Shown: positions 1-12,640, counted from the stretch's first letter. The stretch: 64,000 nt of DNA from Flaccisagitta enflata (GCA_965153355.1 OZ231128.1:45570001-45634000); one strand, 5' to 3'. Numbers and translations are program-made. Notes: generated from the sequence alone by a model not told the origin.

Positions 1-63
1 TCTTCTCTTCCTCCCAGGTTCCGCTCTTTTTAACTTATGTTCCATGTTCTCTCAAAGTGTGTC

Positions 64-384
<321 letters not shown>

Positions 385-1471
385 TCTTTCTCTTTTTCAT
401 AATCTAGAAAATGGTTCATGGCAGATTTTCACTGATATGTTGAAATAAATGCTTATGACACGCTTCTTTTGAGCACGCGATTTCCTTGCCACTTTAGTTA
501 ACAAACTACATGTTAAGTTTGTATTTATAATATTCCTTCCTTATGCTGATTTGGAACAACAACTGCCTCAATACGCTTTTTCAAACATCATTCGTGGAAA
601 AAATATCATTAATCAACAATATATGTAGAGAAGAGAAATGGATTAGGAAATCGTCTTACTGAAAACTGAGTGATAAAATTCTTAAGAGAATTCCAAGGAA
701 AACTCTAAATCTGCTTCCAAACAAACTTTTTTGCATTTCCAAGAACATGGCTTCCTTCCTACGTGTCTTTGGAAGTGGGCCATGTTTCTAGTTTTTTGAA
801 TTTGTCATTTTCTATGCAAATTAAGAGTTTTCCGTGGGACCTTATAAAGTGCTAAAAAAGAATTTTCTTCAGAAAATGCATGATTTTTTGTTGCATATTG
901 GTACATTTCATACTGTTCAAGTCATCCCTATGAAATTTCCATGCAAATTCTTAGCGAGTGTGCACTTCTACATATGTTAGACACTTCAATGGAAGTGTCT
1001 GAGCGATTTTTCTTTTGAGTCAAAAAGTGGCTGCGGCAGTGAAAATCGCAAATTTCCGGAGACCATGTCTTATCCATGAGTCATGGACCATGACTAATTT
1101 CCAAGCGTGCTAAGTATGGTGAAATGTTTGACTTATCCCTCAGTGCAAGCTCCTCCCATAACTCATTGTAGATTGTCCTTGACTCTCTGTTAAGAGTTTC
1201 TTTTTCTCGGCAATTTTCCAACAACAGTGTAGACTTGTTAGTTTACTTTTTCTCGTCACTGTCAGTGTGACAATAAAACGTTGTCGTTGACTTCCTTTAT
1301 TCCGTCTTAATGTTTACATACACGAATTTTTTCCCTATGTTTACTTGCATAAGAGACAACATAAAAGAAACTGTACGAAATTGAAACGTTGAATATTTTG
1401 ATCGTGTGACTGAGTCTGTGGGCCTGTCTATGAATCATACAGTCCTTGTCTTTTGTATAGGGTGTTTTGTA
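385..1471. other. AT-rich non-coding stretch
   Basis: No convincing exon, RNA gene or repeat family member was recognised. It lies 3' of the last visible exon of the minus-strand gene, so it could be 3' untranslated, intronic or intergenic sequence. Confidence 0.5.
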
Positions 1472-1620
1472 AGGGTGGAGCAACGCTAGAGCGCACCCGC
1501 TAACAAGGCTTGCTTCCCCTTGGGGTATTAAACGGCCTCTCCCATGAGACAGTTATTTCTATATTGGCAATAAAGCAGCTTCAATATAAGGCAAAATTTC
1601 GCTCTAGTGAAGCTCAACTG
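1472..1620. mobile_element. MITE-like element F6, copy 1
   Basis: About 150 bp with inverted ends. The right end reads CGCTCTAGTGAAGCTCAACTG followed by TA; the left end is a decayed version containing GCTAGAGCGCACC. Its reverse complement matches the copy at 56152-56319 over the ends and over internal blocks such as TTATTGCCAATAT and TCTCATGGGA. TA flanks and a terminal CAGT are typical of Tc1/mariner and pogo/Tigger-type non-autonomous elements; the superfamily assignment is inferred. Confidence 0.7.
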
Positions 1621-1633
1621 TATTCTACGTTTA

Positions 1634-2170
1634 TCAATTCACGACCTCCTCTTCACTTTCCTTTTCTCCTGTCCTCACCTTTTGAGTGGTGGTGAGAAAG
1701 AGGCCGTGAGAGTGAGGTGATTGCGCTGCGTAGTGGAACTGCCACGTCGTGGATCCTTGTTCCGGCGTTTCGCCGCTGAGGACGCCACCGCCGCCGCCGC
1801 CGCCACCGCCGATGCCGACTGAATCAACACCGCCTGTCACCTGACACGTGGAAACCGGCGCGCCGTGAAGAGAAGGAGGCACAGCTTGAGAAGAGGAAAG
1901 AGAGGAAGGTGGATGAAGAGGAGGCGGAGGCGGGGGGATTTCCCCGAGCGTCAGATGATAAGGAACTCCTCCACCTCCTCCTCCTCCTCCGCCGCCGCCG
2001 CCGCTACGTAACGTATGATGTTGAAGCAGCGCCCCGTTGGAAAATGTCGAAGCGAAGGCAACTTGATGATGAGGATGATGGTGAGGATGAGAGTTTAAAG
2101 GATGATGATGATGATGGTGATGATGAGGATGAGGATGGGCGTGCTGGGGCAACATCGCCGTGTGGGATGG
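1634..2170 (-). CDS. cytoplasmic-tail exon of minus-strand membrane protein
   Basis: A frame of about 178 codons opens directly after a strong acceptor: a (TC)n polypyrimidine tract ending CCTCCACCCAG (exon edge 2170). It enters in phase 0, matching the phase-0 donor of the transmembrane exon at 2835-3071. The product is low in hydrophobic residues and has an eight-His run, more His-rich sequence, a 12-Gly run, a proline cluster and a 9-Gly run, as expected of a disordered intracellular tail. The frame ends in a stop at 1634. However, CAAAAG/GTGAGG at 1679 is an excellent donor in phase 0, so the exon may be 1679-2170 with the true C-terminus encoded outside the window to the left. The trinucleotide-like runs may vary in length between individuals. 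No family is recognised. Confidence 0.62.
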   Translation of the reverse strand, partial: PSHTAMLPQHAHPHPHHHHHHHHPLNSHPHHHPHHQVAFASTFSNGALLQHHTLRSGGGGGGGGGGGGVPYHLTLGEIPPPPPPLHPPSSLSSSQAVPPSLHGAPVSTCQVTGGVDSVGIGGGGGGGGGVLSGETPEQGSTTWQFHYAAQSPHSHGLFLTTTQKVRTGEKESEEEVVN

Positions 2171-2177
2171 CTGGGTG

Positions 2178-2179
<2 letters not shown>

Positions 2180-2222
<43 letters not shown>
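2180..2222. repeat. (GA)n microsatellite
   Basis: About 40 bp of GA repeats on the plus strand. On the minus strand they serve as the polypyrimidine tract of the splice acceptor for the tail exon. Confidence 0.95.
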
Positions 2223-2226
<4 letters not shown>

Positions 2227-2454
2227 AGAATGATCAATTGTGGTAACAAATTTCAAAAACACTCACTGATACTGAAACATTGTTTTTGTTAAGGCTAAGT
2301 GATATCCGTTATGCGATTTTGTTAATCCAATTTATAATTATAGCTCCTTAACATCTTATTCATTTCCGACATATCGCTCGGCGCTCGCAATACACAATAA
2401 ATATCTTATCCATAACAATCATTCATGATTTTACCTCTATCGTTACTCATCATC

Positions 2455-2697
2455 ATAAACAATGAACAATTAGCAATTAACAATAAATAATAAACAATAA
2501 ACAATAAACAATAAGCAACAAACAATAAACAATAAACAATAAACAATGAACAATGAACAATGAATAATGAATAATGAATAATAAATAATGAACAATGAAC
2601 AATGAACAATGAACAATGAGCAATGAACAATTAACAATGAACGATAAGAAACAAGAAACAAAAAACAAACAAACAATAGATAAACAATAAGCAATCA
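2455..2697. repeat. AACAATAAACAATGA-like heptamer array
   Basis: Degenerate 7-bp units (AACAATA / AACAATG) are repeated for about 240 bp. The array lies in the intron between the tail and transmembrane exons and gives three overlapping spurious frames on the minus strand. Confidence 0.93.
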
Positions 2698-2727
2698 TCA
2701 ATGTAAAAAAAAACATGTGTGTATACA

Positions 2728-2729
2728 TT

Positions 2730-2822
<93 letters not shown>
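2728..2822. repeat. (TACATA)n microsatellite
   Basis: Uninterrupted hexamer array immediately downstream (in the minus-strand sense) of the transmembrane exon's splice donor. Confidence 0.96.
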
Positions 2823-2834
2823 TTATATGTAAAC

Positions 2835-3071
2835 CTTTTGTACGAGGACGCCTCTCTTTTGCAGGATGCCTATGAGGGCGATTATGACGGCCATGAAGCA
2901 AAGAAGAATGACGACGATGACGGAAATTTCTAAGATGGTGATGGAATCGTGATCGAGGCCGGCGGCGGAAGTGATCCCGGCGCCGCTGGCGCTGCCACGG
3001 CCGCCCGGCGATGACCGACCGTCACTCGTACCCTCTTCGTGACCCCATTGGAAAGGAACGCGAGAGTCGTA
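2835..3071 (-). CDS. transmembrane exon of minus-strand membrane protein
   Basis: A 79-codon phase-0/0 exon lies between an acceptor (ACACACGTGCAG, edge 3071) and a donor (CAAAAG/GTTTAC, edge 2835). It encodes an acidic, Gly/Ser-rich juxtamembrane stretch of about 45 residues. A hydrophobic segment follows, [20 protein letters not shown] and on to LIGIL, about 25 residues with no charge after its first Glu. Basic residues QKRGVLVQK then mark the cytoplasmic side. A run of hydrophobic residues followed by Lys/Arg fits a type I single-pass topology. GC content is much higher than in the flanks. The next exon (ending at 2170) joins in phase 0. The extracellular part should lie at higher coordinates on the minus strand; a 48-codon candidate is at 15860-16003. 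The family is not determinable from this exon alone, though IgSF receptors commonly have such an exon. Confidence 0.75.
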
Positions 3072-3102
3072 CTGCACGTGTGTTAGTGTGTTAGTTTGTG
3101 TA

Positions 3103-3440
<338 letters not shown>

Positions 3441-3589
3441 TTAGTGTGTGCGTGTGTTCAAGTGCATTTGTCAGTTTTCGTGTGTTTGTGCGCGAAAAAA
3501 AAGAGAGGATTGAATGAAAAAGTCCAAGACTACTAAACAACAGCATTTTACACCTACATGCCTTACAATGACCTAAAGGCTGAAACACT

Positions 3590-3866
3590 GAAAAAAAGAA
3601 AAAAAAAATACCACATTTTAAATATTTCGGACGGACAGAGGGACGGACGGATGGACTGAAAGAAAAAAGAAAAACAAAAAGAAAAACAAGAAAAACAAGG
3701 AGAAGAAAAACGAGAAAAAAAAAGAAGGAGAAGGAGAGGGAGAAGGAGGAGGAGAAGGAGAAGAAAAAGAAAAAGAAAAAGAAGAAGAAGAAGAAGAAGA
3801 AGAAGAAGAAGAAGAAGAAGAAGAAGAAGAAGAAGAAGAAGAAGAAGAAGAAGAAGAAGAAGAAAA
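3590..3866. repeat. purine tract ending in (GAA)n
   Basis: A-rich and GA-rich sequence grades into a pure GAA array from about 3778 to 3866. Confidence 0.93.
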
Positions 3867-4177
3867 ATTAAAGGGTTAATGGCGGTTCCGCTATATAGTC
3901 ATAGACACTCATTATACGGTAAATGTTGCATCTCATTCACTTTGAGTGGGTTTGCGTTATTACCACCTGCCAACTCAGCGAAGCTCAAGCATTCCATTTA
4001 TCACAATTGCCAACGGACGCTTGCCTGCGTTTAATTACCTTTCATGCACGCTTGTGGGCCATTGCTGTCTCTCTACAAGGTTTACCTCATCACTTTTATT
4101 TGATTTTTACAGCGTGTGGTAGTTCGGTCTACTTTTCCACGGAAAACTCTGTCCGTCCTTCTGTTTGTCTGTCTGTC

Positions 4178-4179
<2 letters not shown>

Positions 4180-4265
<86 letters not shown>
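4180..4265. repeat. (TC)n microsatellite
   Basis: Pure dinucleotide tract of about 85 bp, preceded by TCTG units. The flanking sequence 4266-5256 is non-repetitive, with no exon recognised. Confidence 0.97.
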
Positions 4266-4271
<6 letters not shown>

Positions 4272-5256
4272 TCCTGCCTATTTCCCTTCAGTCTAAACGC
4301 GTTGATGGGCCAAGCACGTTCTTCCCCCGCCTTCACATTGTCTCCACTGTTGGTGACAGAGATCAAACTGGAGCGTGCTCAACTCCTTTTTAGCATCGAG
4401 ATCACGTCCCAGGCGAAAAGGAAAAAATCGTTTTCACGCGATGCAGAAAGCCTATCTCACATTCACATCGTATATGATGGTCAGCCTCTTTTTGCCCTCG
4501 CTTTAGATGCTGACGATATCTCATTGTAAGATCATGGGGGGTATTAGACGAGGCGTCAGGGGGAGCAGTCGCTGTCTTTTTTCTTTGGGTTACTTAAACT
4601 GTTGGACACAGATGCTGGACAGGAAAGAAAGAAAGGCTTAGATTCTGTGACATGGTCACTGGTCAGCCACTTTGCCCTCGCATTACATCTCGACATCTTT
4701 TTTAGTAATATGGTCCACTTTTGTGCTTTTTTTGCAATTGTAATATCTTGGAAAAAGAATTTTTCGGTTAGCAATATAACTGCATAAATCAACTTATGAC
4801 ATACTGCAAAATCGTATCGAAATTTTTATTCATGCACTTTTGAGTCAATTTTTTCTAGTTTATGATGAATATTCTCTCAACTGCAACAAATGGTTATTGT
4901 CAGCACTAAGCAGTCAAATTGGCACAGCAAACATTTGGCTGAATTCATTGTCACTGGAACGATCGTAATCATCCTCTGAAACATAATTCAGACCAAAAAT
5001 AGGGCAAACATTTGTAACAAAATATGTGATAAGTCTTCCTTGAAAAGAACAAATCTGTGAAAATTTGCATTTTTTAGAACATACAACTTTAGATATACTA
5101 ATTTACACGAGTCGCATGTTCTTGGTTTTGTAATTGTTGATTCCCTATGCAAATCTGTTATTTTCAGTGGACACAAGTCAGGTGACAAAATAGAAAAATT
5201 CTAATCTCAATTTTTCATACTAGTCAAGTTCCTTACGGGAGGAATCAAAAGCATAT

Positions 5257-6865
5257 CGGTGTTTTTGGAGGAAGTTACCAAAATTTGCATACAGGTACAG
5301 TTTTTGATGCTGAACAACATGGAAAGAGCCACTCGGCCAAATAATGGCATGGCCTTTTAAAAAAATGTGTTTTTCTGAAAAAAAATTGGGAAAAATGGCG
5401 CTGACGCCACACTGTTTGAGCCAATGCCATAAAAATTTCAGGGAAGGAAACTAAATGTTTTGTATACTTGCATACCAAATTTTAGCAAAATCCGTCAAGT
5501 AGAAGCGGAGATATGGCGTTTCAAAGTCTAGGCCTGTTTTTCAAAAAAGGGCTATGTTTCATTTTTTGGGCAAGAAATGGAATTTTTTGAGCCAGATGCC
5601 CAAAATCTTCCATATTGATGCCAAATGTTCATATGCACTTGGAAAAACAAACGGCATTAAAGTTTGTGCCCTATTTTTTCCTAAACGGCTAAAAAAACCC
5701 AAAAAATTGTTGCAAATTTTATTTCTTTTCTAAAATCTTTGGTATTTTTCAAAAAATACCAAAAACGCTGATGCCAATGGTGGAAATCATACCTCTGTAT
5801 GAATATAAACATAACCCCAAGGTTTCAGGACACTGGCGAGTCTGAAAGAACAGAAAAATATTTTCAAATATTTAAAAAATGCCAAAATTTTTTTGAACTC
5901 TTGGATACCCATGGCGTTTTGGCACCGCTGAGCCCAAACGACTTGAGCTAATAAAACCAAATTTGGCATGTAAGTTCTAAACATCCATGCGCAACTTCAT
6001 GCAAAATTTTAGCACTCTAGGTCAATTTTTAGTCTGGTTTTTAGAAAAAATATTTGTAAAAATGGGCTAAAAAACACAAAAAACTGTTTTTTTGGCCATA
6101 TTTGCGTGCTAAGTGATATAACCATCAATTTTTTTGCATAGATGATCAATGAGTCTAGGATGCACCATCATGCAAAAATAGAAGTGCCTGTGAATGCAGG
6201 TTTTTAAAAAAATCACTTTTGAATTTTTCCAAAATTTTGAGTTTTTGTGATTTTGGTACCTAGCCTCATTTTTTGGTCAAGATTTTGATGGAAAAATACC
6301 AAATTTGGTACACATGATCCAGGAAACCTACACTTGCTTCAACTAAAATTTCATACATGTGGTCGAAGTATAAGATTGGAAAAATTAACCTCAAGACCGT
6401 AAAAAAATTCAATTTTTTGTAATTTTTAGTAAAAAACAGCTATAACTTGACAATAAACGATACTATTCTCACCAAATTTGGTCAGTGGAAGTTAATTCCA
6501 ACATATGACAAGGAAGTAAAAAAAAATTGGCAGATTTTTCAAAAATTTTTGGCCAAAATTGCCTTAAAAATGGGATTTTTTCACCTATTGCCAGGCCAAA
6601 AGCCCTCTCTATCACCTCATTTTTCTCACTCAGGCTCTACACACACACATGAACTAGCATAAAAAAATTTTTGGGTTCCTATCATGTGAAAAACTGGCCT
6701 AGAACACCATTTTTCAAGGAAAAATCACTAAAAAATCACATTTTTAGGCTTTTTTCTTTAAAATTGTCAAAAATTCCTGCCTGTTACCTGAATGGCAAAG
6801 AAAGCAAAGTGTCTCTCAATCTACTAAGACAATTTGTTCAAACAAAACAAGGCCGGATACACAGT
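5257..6865 (+). mobile_element. left arm of giant inverted repeat
   Basis: About 1.6 kb of AT-rich sequence that recurs in reverse complement at 9045-10675. The outer end reads CGGTGTTTTTGGAGGAAGTT and the inner end CAAGGCCGGATACACAG. The arms differ by scattered substitutions and small indels, so the duplication is not brand new. No coding frame is preserved; the small frames shared by both arms (for example at 5787-5984 and 9946-10143) follow from the duplication. The arm could be a long terminal inverted repeat of a foldback DNA transposon or one half of a palindromic duplication. Confidence 0.85.
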
Positions 6866-6902
6866 ACCCGTGCCCTGACTTAGAAGGTTGTGGTTGAAGT
6901 TG

Positions 6903-7380
6903 AGGGGGGAGCAGGGCAGCAGCCCCGAAGGGGTTGATGACCTATGCTTTCACACAGGGGAATTTTTCTCCCCCTCCCCCTCCGCTGCCGCCGTTCCCCC
7001 TCCCCCCACACCCAGGCCCATATCTCAGCCTTAAAGCCCATATCCCAGCCTCGAGGCCCAAATCCCAGTCTTGAGGCCCAAATCCCTTGAGGCTGGAATT
7101 CGGGCCTCAAAGATAGGATTTTGGCTGTAAGATGGGATTTGGGCGTTGAGGTTGGGATTTGGACCTCAAGACTGGGATTTGGGCCTCAAGGCTGGGATAT
7201 TGGCGGTGAGGCCTGGAGGTAGGGGGGGGGGTACAAAGGAGGAGGAGGAGAAGGAGAAAGTTCCCCTGTGTGAAAGCATAGGTCATTGACTCCTTCTGGG
7301 TTGCTGGCCAAAAGGAGAAGAAAATCCCCAATGTGTATGAAAGCATAAGTATTTGACCCCTTTGGGACCGCTGCCCAAAA
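6903..7380. mobile_element. F1 foldback element, copy 1
   Basis: It begins GGGCAGCAGCCCCGAAGGGG and GACCTATGCTTTCACACAG. It contains GGCCCAAATCCCAGCCTCGAG units that flip to the complementary orientation near 7090, and ends with GAAAGCATAGGTCATTGAC and GACCGCTGCCC. It sits in the spacer of the giant inverted repeat. Confidence 0.8.
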
Positions 7381-7441
7381 GAAGAAAAAGAATAGTCGCA
7401 AAAGCGTGCCCTGCCTAAGTAGGTTGTGGTTAAAGTTGAGG

Positions 7442-7975
7442 GGGGAGCAGGGCAGTGGCCCCGAAGGGGTCGAGGACTTATGCTTTCACATTTATGGGGG
7501 ATTTTCTCCTCCCACTCCTCCCTCTCCTCCTCCATCCTTCCCCCTCAAATCCCAGTCTTGTGGCCCAAAATCCAGTCTCTAGACCCAAAACCCAGTCTTG
7601 AGGCCCAAATTCCAGCCTCAAGGCCCAAATCCTAGCCTCAAAGCCCAAATCCTAGCCTGGAGGCTGAGATTTGGGCCTCAAGATTAGGATCTGGGCCTTT
7701 TGGCTGAGATTTTGACCTTGAGGCTGAGATTAGGGCATCAAGACTGAAATCTGGGCCTCCAGGCTAGGATTGAGGCCTTGAGGCTAGGATTTGGGCCTTG
7801 AGGCTGGGATTTGGGCCTCAAGACTGGGATTTGGGCCTCAAGACTGGGATTTGGGCCTCGAGACTGGGATTTGAGAGGGGGACGTAGAAGAAGAGGAGAA
7901 GGAGGAGAAGGAGAAAATCCCACATATGTGTGAAATCATAGGTCATTGACCCCTTTCAGGCCGCTGCCCAAAATT
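7442..7975. mobile_element. F1 foldback element, copy 2
   Basis: Same architecture as copy 1: a GGGCAGTGGCCCCGAAGGGG end, CAAATCCCAGTCTTGAGGCC units, an orientation switch near 7660, GGGATTTGGGCCTCAAGACT units, and a closing GGCCGCTGCCC. Confidence 0.82.
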
Positions 7976-8173
7976 GGGTAGGTGAAAGTGTAGGTTATGC
8001 ATATTTTGAATTCCAAGGCTGTAGGTTGGTTGGGTGGTATGCCAGTTGGTCTGGCCAGCCAACATGCTGAAATCATTTTGATTCACATACTTCAACTTGC
8101 TATGTCAGTTTGATAGTTGCTAAAGACATAGTGATTCTAAGAACCAATGTTGGCTAGAAAATGACTGTTTTTG

Positions 8174-8813
8174 GGCAGCGGCCCCAAAGGGGACGAAGCC
8201 CTGTAGAACACAGGGGGACTTTCGTTCGTCCGTCCGTTCATCCGTTCGTCTGTTAGTCCCCCCCTTCATCAGATCTCTTAGGCCTCAAATTCAGCCTCTC
8301 AGGCCTCAAATCCAGCCTCTCAGGCCTCGAATCCAGCCTCTCAGGCCTCAAATTTAGCCTCTCAGGCCTCAAATCTAGCCTTTCAGGCCTCAAATCCAGC
8401 CTCTCAGGCCTCAAATTTGCCTCTCAGGCTCAAATCCAGCCTCTAAGGCCTCAAATCCAGCCTCTCAGGCCTCAAATCCAAATTCCCAGGCCTCAAACCT
8501 GGCCTCTCATGCCTCAAATTAGGCCTCTCAGGCCTCAAACCAGCCATTTAAACCTCCATCTATTGCTCTCAGGCTTCAAATCAGTTCTCTGGCTTTTCAA
8601 GCCTTGATCAGCTCTCTCAAGCCTCAAGTCAGCCCTTTCAAGCTTCCAATCGGCATTCTCAGACCTTATATCAGCCTTCTTAGAACTCAGTTTAGGCTCT
8701 TGAATGCCTTCAGTCAGCTCTCTATAGCATCTCATCAACTTCTTCAGGTAGGACGAACGAAAGTCCCCCTGTGTTCAACAGGACTTTGTCCCCTTTGGGG
8801 CCGCTGCCCTGCT
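8174..8813. mobile_element. F1 foldback element, copy 3
   Basis: Ends are GGGCAGCGGCCCCAAAGGGG with GTAGAACACAGGGGGACTTT, and the exact complement at 8755-8813. The core has many 19-21 bp units of the type CTCTCAGGCCTCAAATCCAG. The GTAGAACACAGGGGG end defines a subtype distinct from the CTATGCTTTCACAC subtype. Confidence 0.85.
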
Positions 8814-8924
8814 TCCTCTCACTCCAATTCACAATCACTCAAAGCAGGGCAATGGGTATCGCTGACCACATATTGCCCTTGGGCGACCTGTTTAGCTATT
8901 TCTAAAATTATTGGGTCTTTTTTT

Positions 8925-9066
8925 AGTCGTGGACTTGCGACTCTACACCTTGCAGTGTCGGTCAGTAGGTATGTCCGTCACATTTTTGAATTCTGAGCGG
9001 TTGTGCCTTACAGCTCCTGCTCAACCGTCAGTGACTGGATTGCCGTGTATCCGGCCTTGTTTTGTT
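8925..9066 (+). mobile_element. F2 element, degenerate copy
   Basis: Starts TTTTTAGTCGTGGACTTGCGACTCTACACC and ends CGTGTATCCGGCCTTGTTTT, the hallmarks of family F2. Its 3' end overlaps the inner boundary of the right arm of the giant inverted repeat. Confidence 0.7.
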
Positions 9067-10675
9067 TGAACAAATTGTCTTAGTAGATCGAGAGACACTT
9101 TGCTTTCTTTGCCATTCAGGTAACAGGCAGGAATTTTTGACAATTTTAAAGAAAAAACCCTAAAAATGTGATTTTTAAGTGATTTTTCCTTGAAAAATGG
9201 TGTTCTAGGCCAGTTGGATTCACATACTTCAACTTGCTATGTCAGTTTGATAGTTGCTAAAGACATAGTGATTCTAAAATTTTTTTATGCTAGTTCATAT
9301 GTGTGTGTAGAGCCTGAGTGAGAAAAATGAGGTGATAGAGAGGGCTTTTAGCCTGGCAATGGGTGAAAATTTTTCAAAATTGTTTAAAAATCTGCCAATT
9401 TTTTTTTACTTACTATTCGTCATATGTTGGAATTAACTTCCACTGACCAAATTTGGTGGGAATAGTATCGTTTATTGTCAAGTTATAGCTGTTTTTTACT
9501 AAAAATTCAAAAAAATTGAATTTTTTTAGGGTCTTGAGGTTAATTTTTCCAATCTTATACTTCGAACACATGTATGAAATTTTAGTTGAAGCAAGTGTAG
9601 GTGTCCTGGATCATGTTTACCAAATTTGGTATTTTTCCATCAAAATCTTGACCAAAAAATGAGGCTAGGTACCAAAATCACAAAAATTCAAAATTTTGGA
9701 AAAATTCAAAAGTGATTTTTTTAAAAACCTGCAATCACAGGCACTTCTATTTTTGCATGATGGTGCATCCTAGACTCATTGATCATCTATGCAAAAAAAA
9801 ATTGATGGTTATATCACTTAGCACGCAAATATGGCCAAAAAAACAGTTTTTTGTGTTTTTTAGCCCATTTTTTCAAATATTTTTTCTAAAAACCAGACTA
9901 AAAATTGACCTAGAGTGCTAAAATTTGGCATGAAGTTGCGCATGGATGTTTAGAACTTACATGCCAAATTTGGTTTTATTAGCTCAAGTTGTTTGGGCTC
10001 AGCGGTGCCAAAAAGCCATGGGTATCCAAGAGTTCAAAAAAATTTTAGCATTTTTTAAATATTTGAAAATATTTGTCTGTTCTTTCAGACTCGCCAGTGT
10101 CCTGAAACCTTGGGATTATGTTTATATTCATACAGAGGTATGATTCCCACCATTGGCATCAGCGTTTTTGGTATTTTTTGAAAAATACCAAAGATTTTAG
10201 AAAAGAAATAAAATTTGCAACATTTTTTTGTTTTTTTTTAGCCGTTTATGAAAAAATAGAGCACAAACTTTAATGCCGTTTTTTTTTCCACGTGCATACG
10301 GACATTTGGCATCAATATGAAAGATTTTGGGCATCTGGCTCAAGAAATTCTATTTTTTGCCCAAAAAATGAAACATAGCCCTTTTTTGAAAAAAAGGCCT
10401 TGACTTTGAAACGCCATATCTCCGCTTCTACTTGACGGATTTTGCTAAAATTTGGTATGCAAGTAAACAAAACATGTAGTTTCCTTCCCTGAAATTTTTA
10501 TGGCATTGGCTCAAACGGTGTGGCGTCAGCGCGATTTTTCCCAAATTTTTTTCAGAAAAACGCATTTTTTTAAAAGGCCATGCCATTTTTTGGCCGAGTG
10601 GCTCTTTCCATATTGTTCAGCATCAAAAACTGTACCTGTATGCAAATTTTGGTAACTTCCTCCAAAAACGCCGAT
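9045..10675 (-). mobile_element. right arm of giant inverted repeat
   Basis: Reverse complement of 5257-6865: it begins TGTATCCGGCCTTGTTTTGT and ends AACTTCCTCCAAAAACGCCG. A short block near 9213-9270 (GATTCACATACTTCAACTTG) is absent at the corresponding place in the left arm but matches 8080-8135 in the spacer, which shows local rearrangement. The spacer of about 2.2 kb holds three F1 elements. Confidence 0.85.
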
Positions 10676-12040
10676 CTGTTTCTTTAAGGTCCTGGACTAT
10701 ACTTTCAAAAGAATGTCAAACTTTGATAAAAGCAGATAAAGACTTGCAGACTTCAACAATGGCTAGATCAAGGGATATATTTTCATTTTCTTATCAAATT
10801 TCAATGAATAACTGTAAATTGATATTTCTTAATAATTGTCTACGTATAGCAAAAATATTCAAAATTACAGAAAATAAAGAAAAAATGATTTTTTTAAAGA
10901 AGTAGGAGCAATTGAGCATGCCAATATGCAAAATATGTCTTAACCTAAGGTGTAGAAAGGCTCTTATCAAAAAATTTAGAAAAAAATCAGCAATCATGAA
11001 AAATTTTTAACGTATGCATGAATAAGAAATTCTGCCCTCAATTATTCCGTGCCTTATAACAAAAACTCTTTCAGTTATCGATGCAATAATCAACAAATAA
11101 ATTTCAAATCATTCACTATTTCTAATTCTATAAGATTTTTTAGAAGCAATGACGGCCTGTATTTGTCCAGGAAGTGGTTTCAGTGCGTCTTTATTCTTGA
11201 GGAACTTTAAAGTCATGGCGTTCCAGACATTTTGCACTATAAAAGATGCCTTTAGAAAAAAAAAATCTACATTTTCGTCACTAATTTTTTGTTATTTCAT
11301 CAAGAAACAAATGAATCATGAATGTTTGAATGAACTGATTACATGACAAGAAAATCAAATTATGAAACTTTCAAAAGAAAGAATCTCATTGAACGTGAGA
11401 TGACTTCTATACCCATTGAGTCAGCAGGACAGCAATGGCTGAGATTTTTGTTTCCAAGATAGTAAGATGGTCAGTCTCTTTGCCCTTGGTTTACATCCAG
11501 AAATGTCTCATTGTAAGCTGGTCCACTTCTTTGCATTTCTGTGATTGGCTTTGATTCTGACTCATCAGATTAAAGATGGTCAGAGTCTTTGTCCTCGCTT
11601 TATATCCTGACATCTCACTTATCGCATGGAATATCTTTTATAAGAACCGAGTCTTTAAGAATGTCGAGGCTTCAAATCACTCTTAAAGAAAAGGAGTAAT
11701 TTTTCCAGTAGCTATCTCTATCTCTTTTAGAAAAAATACTTGAAATAGTGTATTCAAGTGATAGTTTCGACTATATATTGCTGGTTAAATCTGTCAGTCA
11801 TGTACGTCAAACGAACACATGTTTTTCCCACGTCCGATACTTTCAGGAATTTCATTTTCTATTCATCGTTATTTTGTTTCGATTCGAAAAATTTAATTAT
11901 TAATTTAATTTGAATTGGAAACATGAAGGAAAAAAAATGTATCGTTCATGGAAAGGCCATTTTTATCGATGTTCAATAATCGGTCGTGTTTCCTTGTCTC
12001 TTCTTGGTAAGTTTTTGTCTTTTTTTTTTGGGGGGGGGGC
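10676..12040. other. AT-rich non-coding stretch
   Basis: Unique-looking AT-rich sequence. Small frames at 10723-10905 and 11149-11346 have no recognisable domain and no coding-like composition. Related short phrases (TGGTCAGTCTCTTTGCCCTC-like) near 4480, 4655, 11470 and 11580 hint at an old tandem or dispersed repeat. Confidence 0.45.
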
Positions 12041-12049
12041 AGCGGCTTA

Positions 12050-12330
12050 AAAGGGGAACAAGGCCAACACCTTACAGTCGCGTGCGGTTGCTAAGACTAA
12101 AAGACCAAACGACTAAATGACTAAATGACCAAATGAATAAGAGACTGAAAGGCTAAAAGACAAAAATGACTTGTTATGACTTAGAATTACTTTAAATGAC
12201 TTCAAGTAACTTAAAATGACTTAAAATGACGTAAAACGATAAAAAAAGCTAAGCGTGACCGATGGACCGACGGACCGACAGACAGATCAGAGCGACCAAA
12301 AAACGCGACTAAAAAACTTATTTTCCTACC
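12050..12330. repeat. F4 element: AATGACTTA array, copy 1
   Basis: Begins AACAAGGCCAACACCTTACAGTCGCGTGCGG, continues as degenerate 8-12 bp units around AATGACTTAA, and closes with a (GACC)n-like stretch and GCGACTAAAAAACTT. The head and tail resemble F2 ends in reverse orientation, so F4 may be an F2 derivative carrying an expanded array. Confidence 0.7.
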
Positions 12331-12359
12331 CCGTTGTTAACCCTCCTCTGAGGCAGGGG

Positions 12360-12640
12360 GGGGATAGCTTAGCCTTGGAGAGGGCGCTCTTGGCCCTCCG
12401 AGTTGCAACTTGCAAGTTCGAATCCCACAAAAGGAAGAGAAATTTTAACGAAGGTTGGAATCCTCATACTGGCAATGGGCTCAAGGAGGGGTTTCCTAGT
12501 GAATCCCAGTAAGGAACAAGCTAATGAGGCAGGGTTGTTGGATGGCAGGTGTGATGCGGGACGCAGCAAATCATCCAAGGATCGCACACAGTCAGCGGTA
12601 CCCGATGCCCCGCTCAGAGTGATCGAATGAAATAGTAGAT
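12360..12640 (+). mobile_element. tRNA-derived SINE-like sequence
   Basis: The head resembles a tRNA gene: TAGCTTAGCCTTGG (A-box-like) is followed about 45 bp later by AAGTTCGAATCCCAC (B-box-like), with an intervening GGAGAGGGCGCTCTTGGCCCTCC-type hairpin. The match is imperfect and a tRNA-unrelated body follows, so it is best read as an RNA polymerase III SINE head and not a functional tRNA gene. The 3' limit is uncertain. It runs into GGGCAGCGACCCCAAAGG at 12649, a partial F1 end. Confidence 0.6.
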
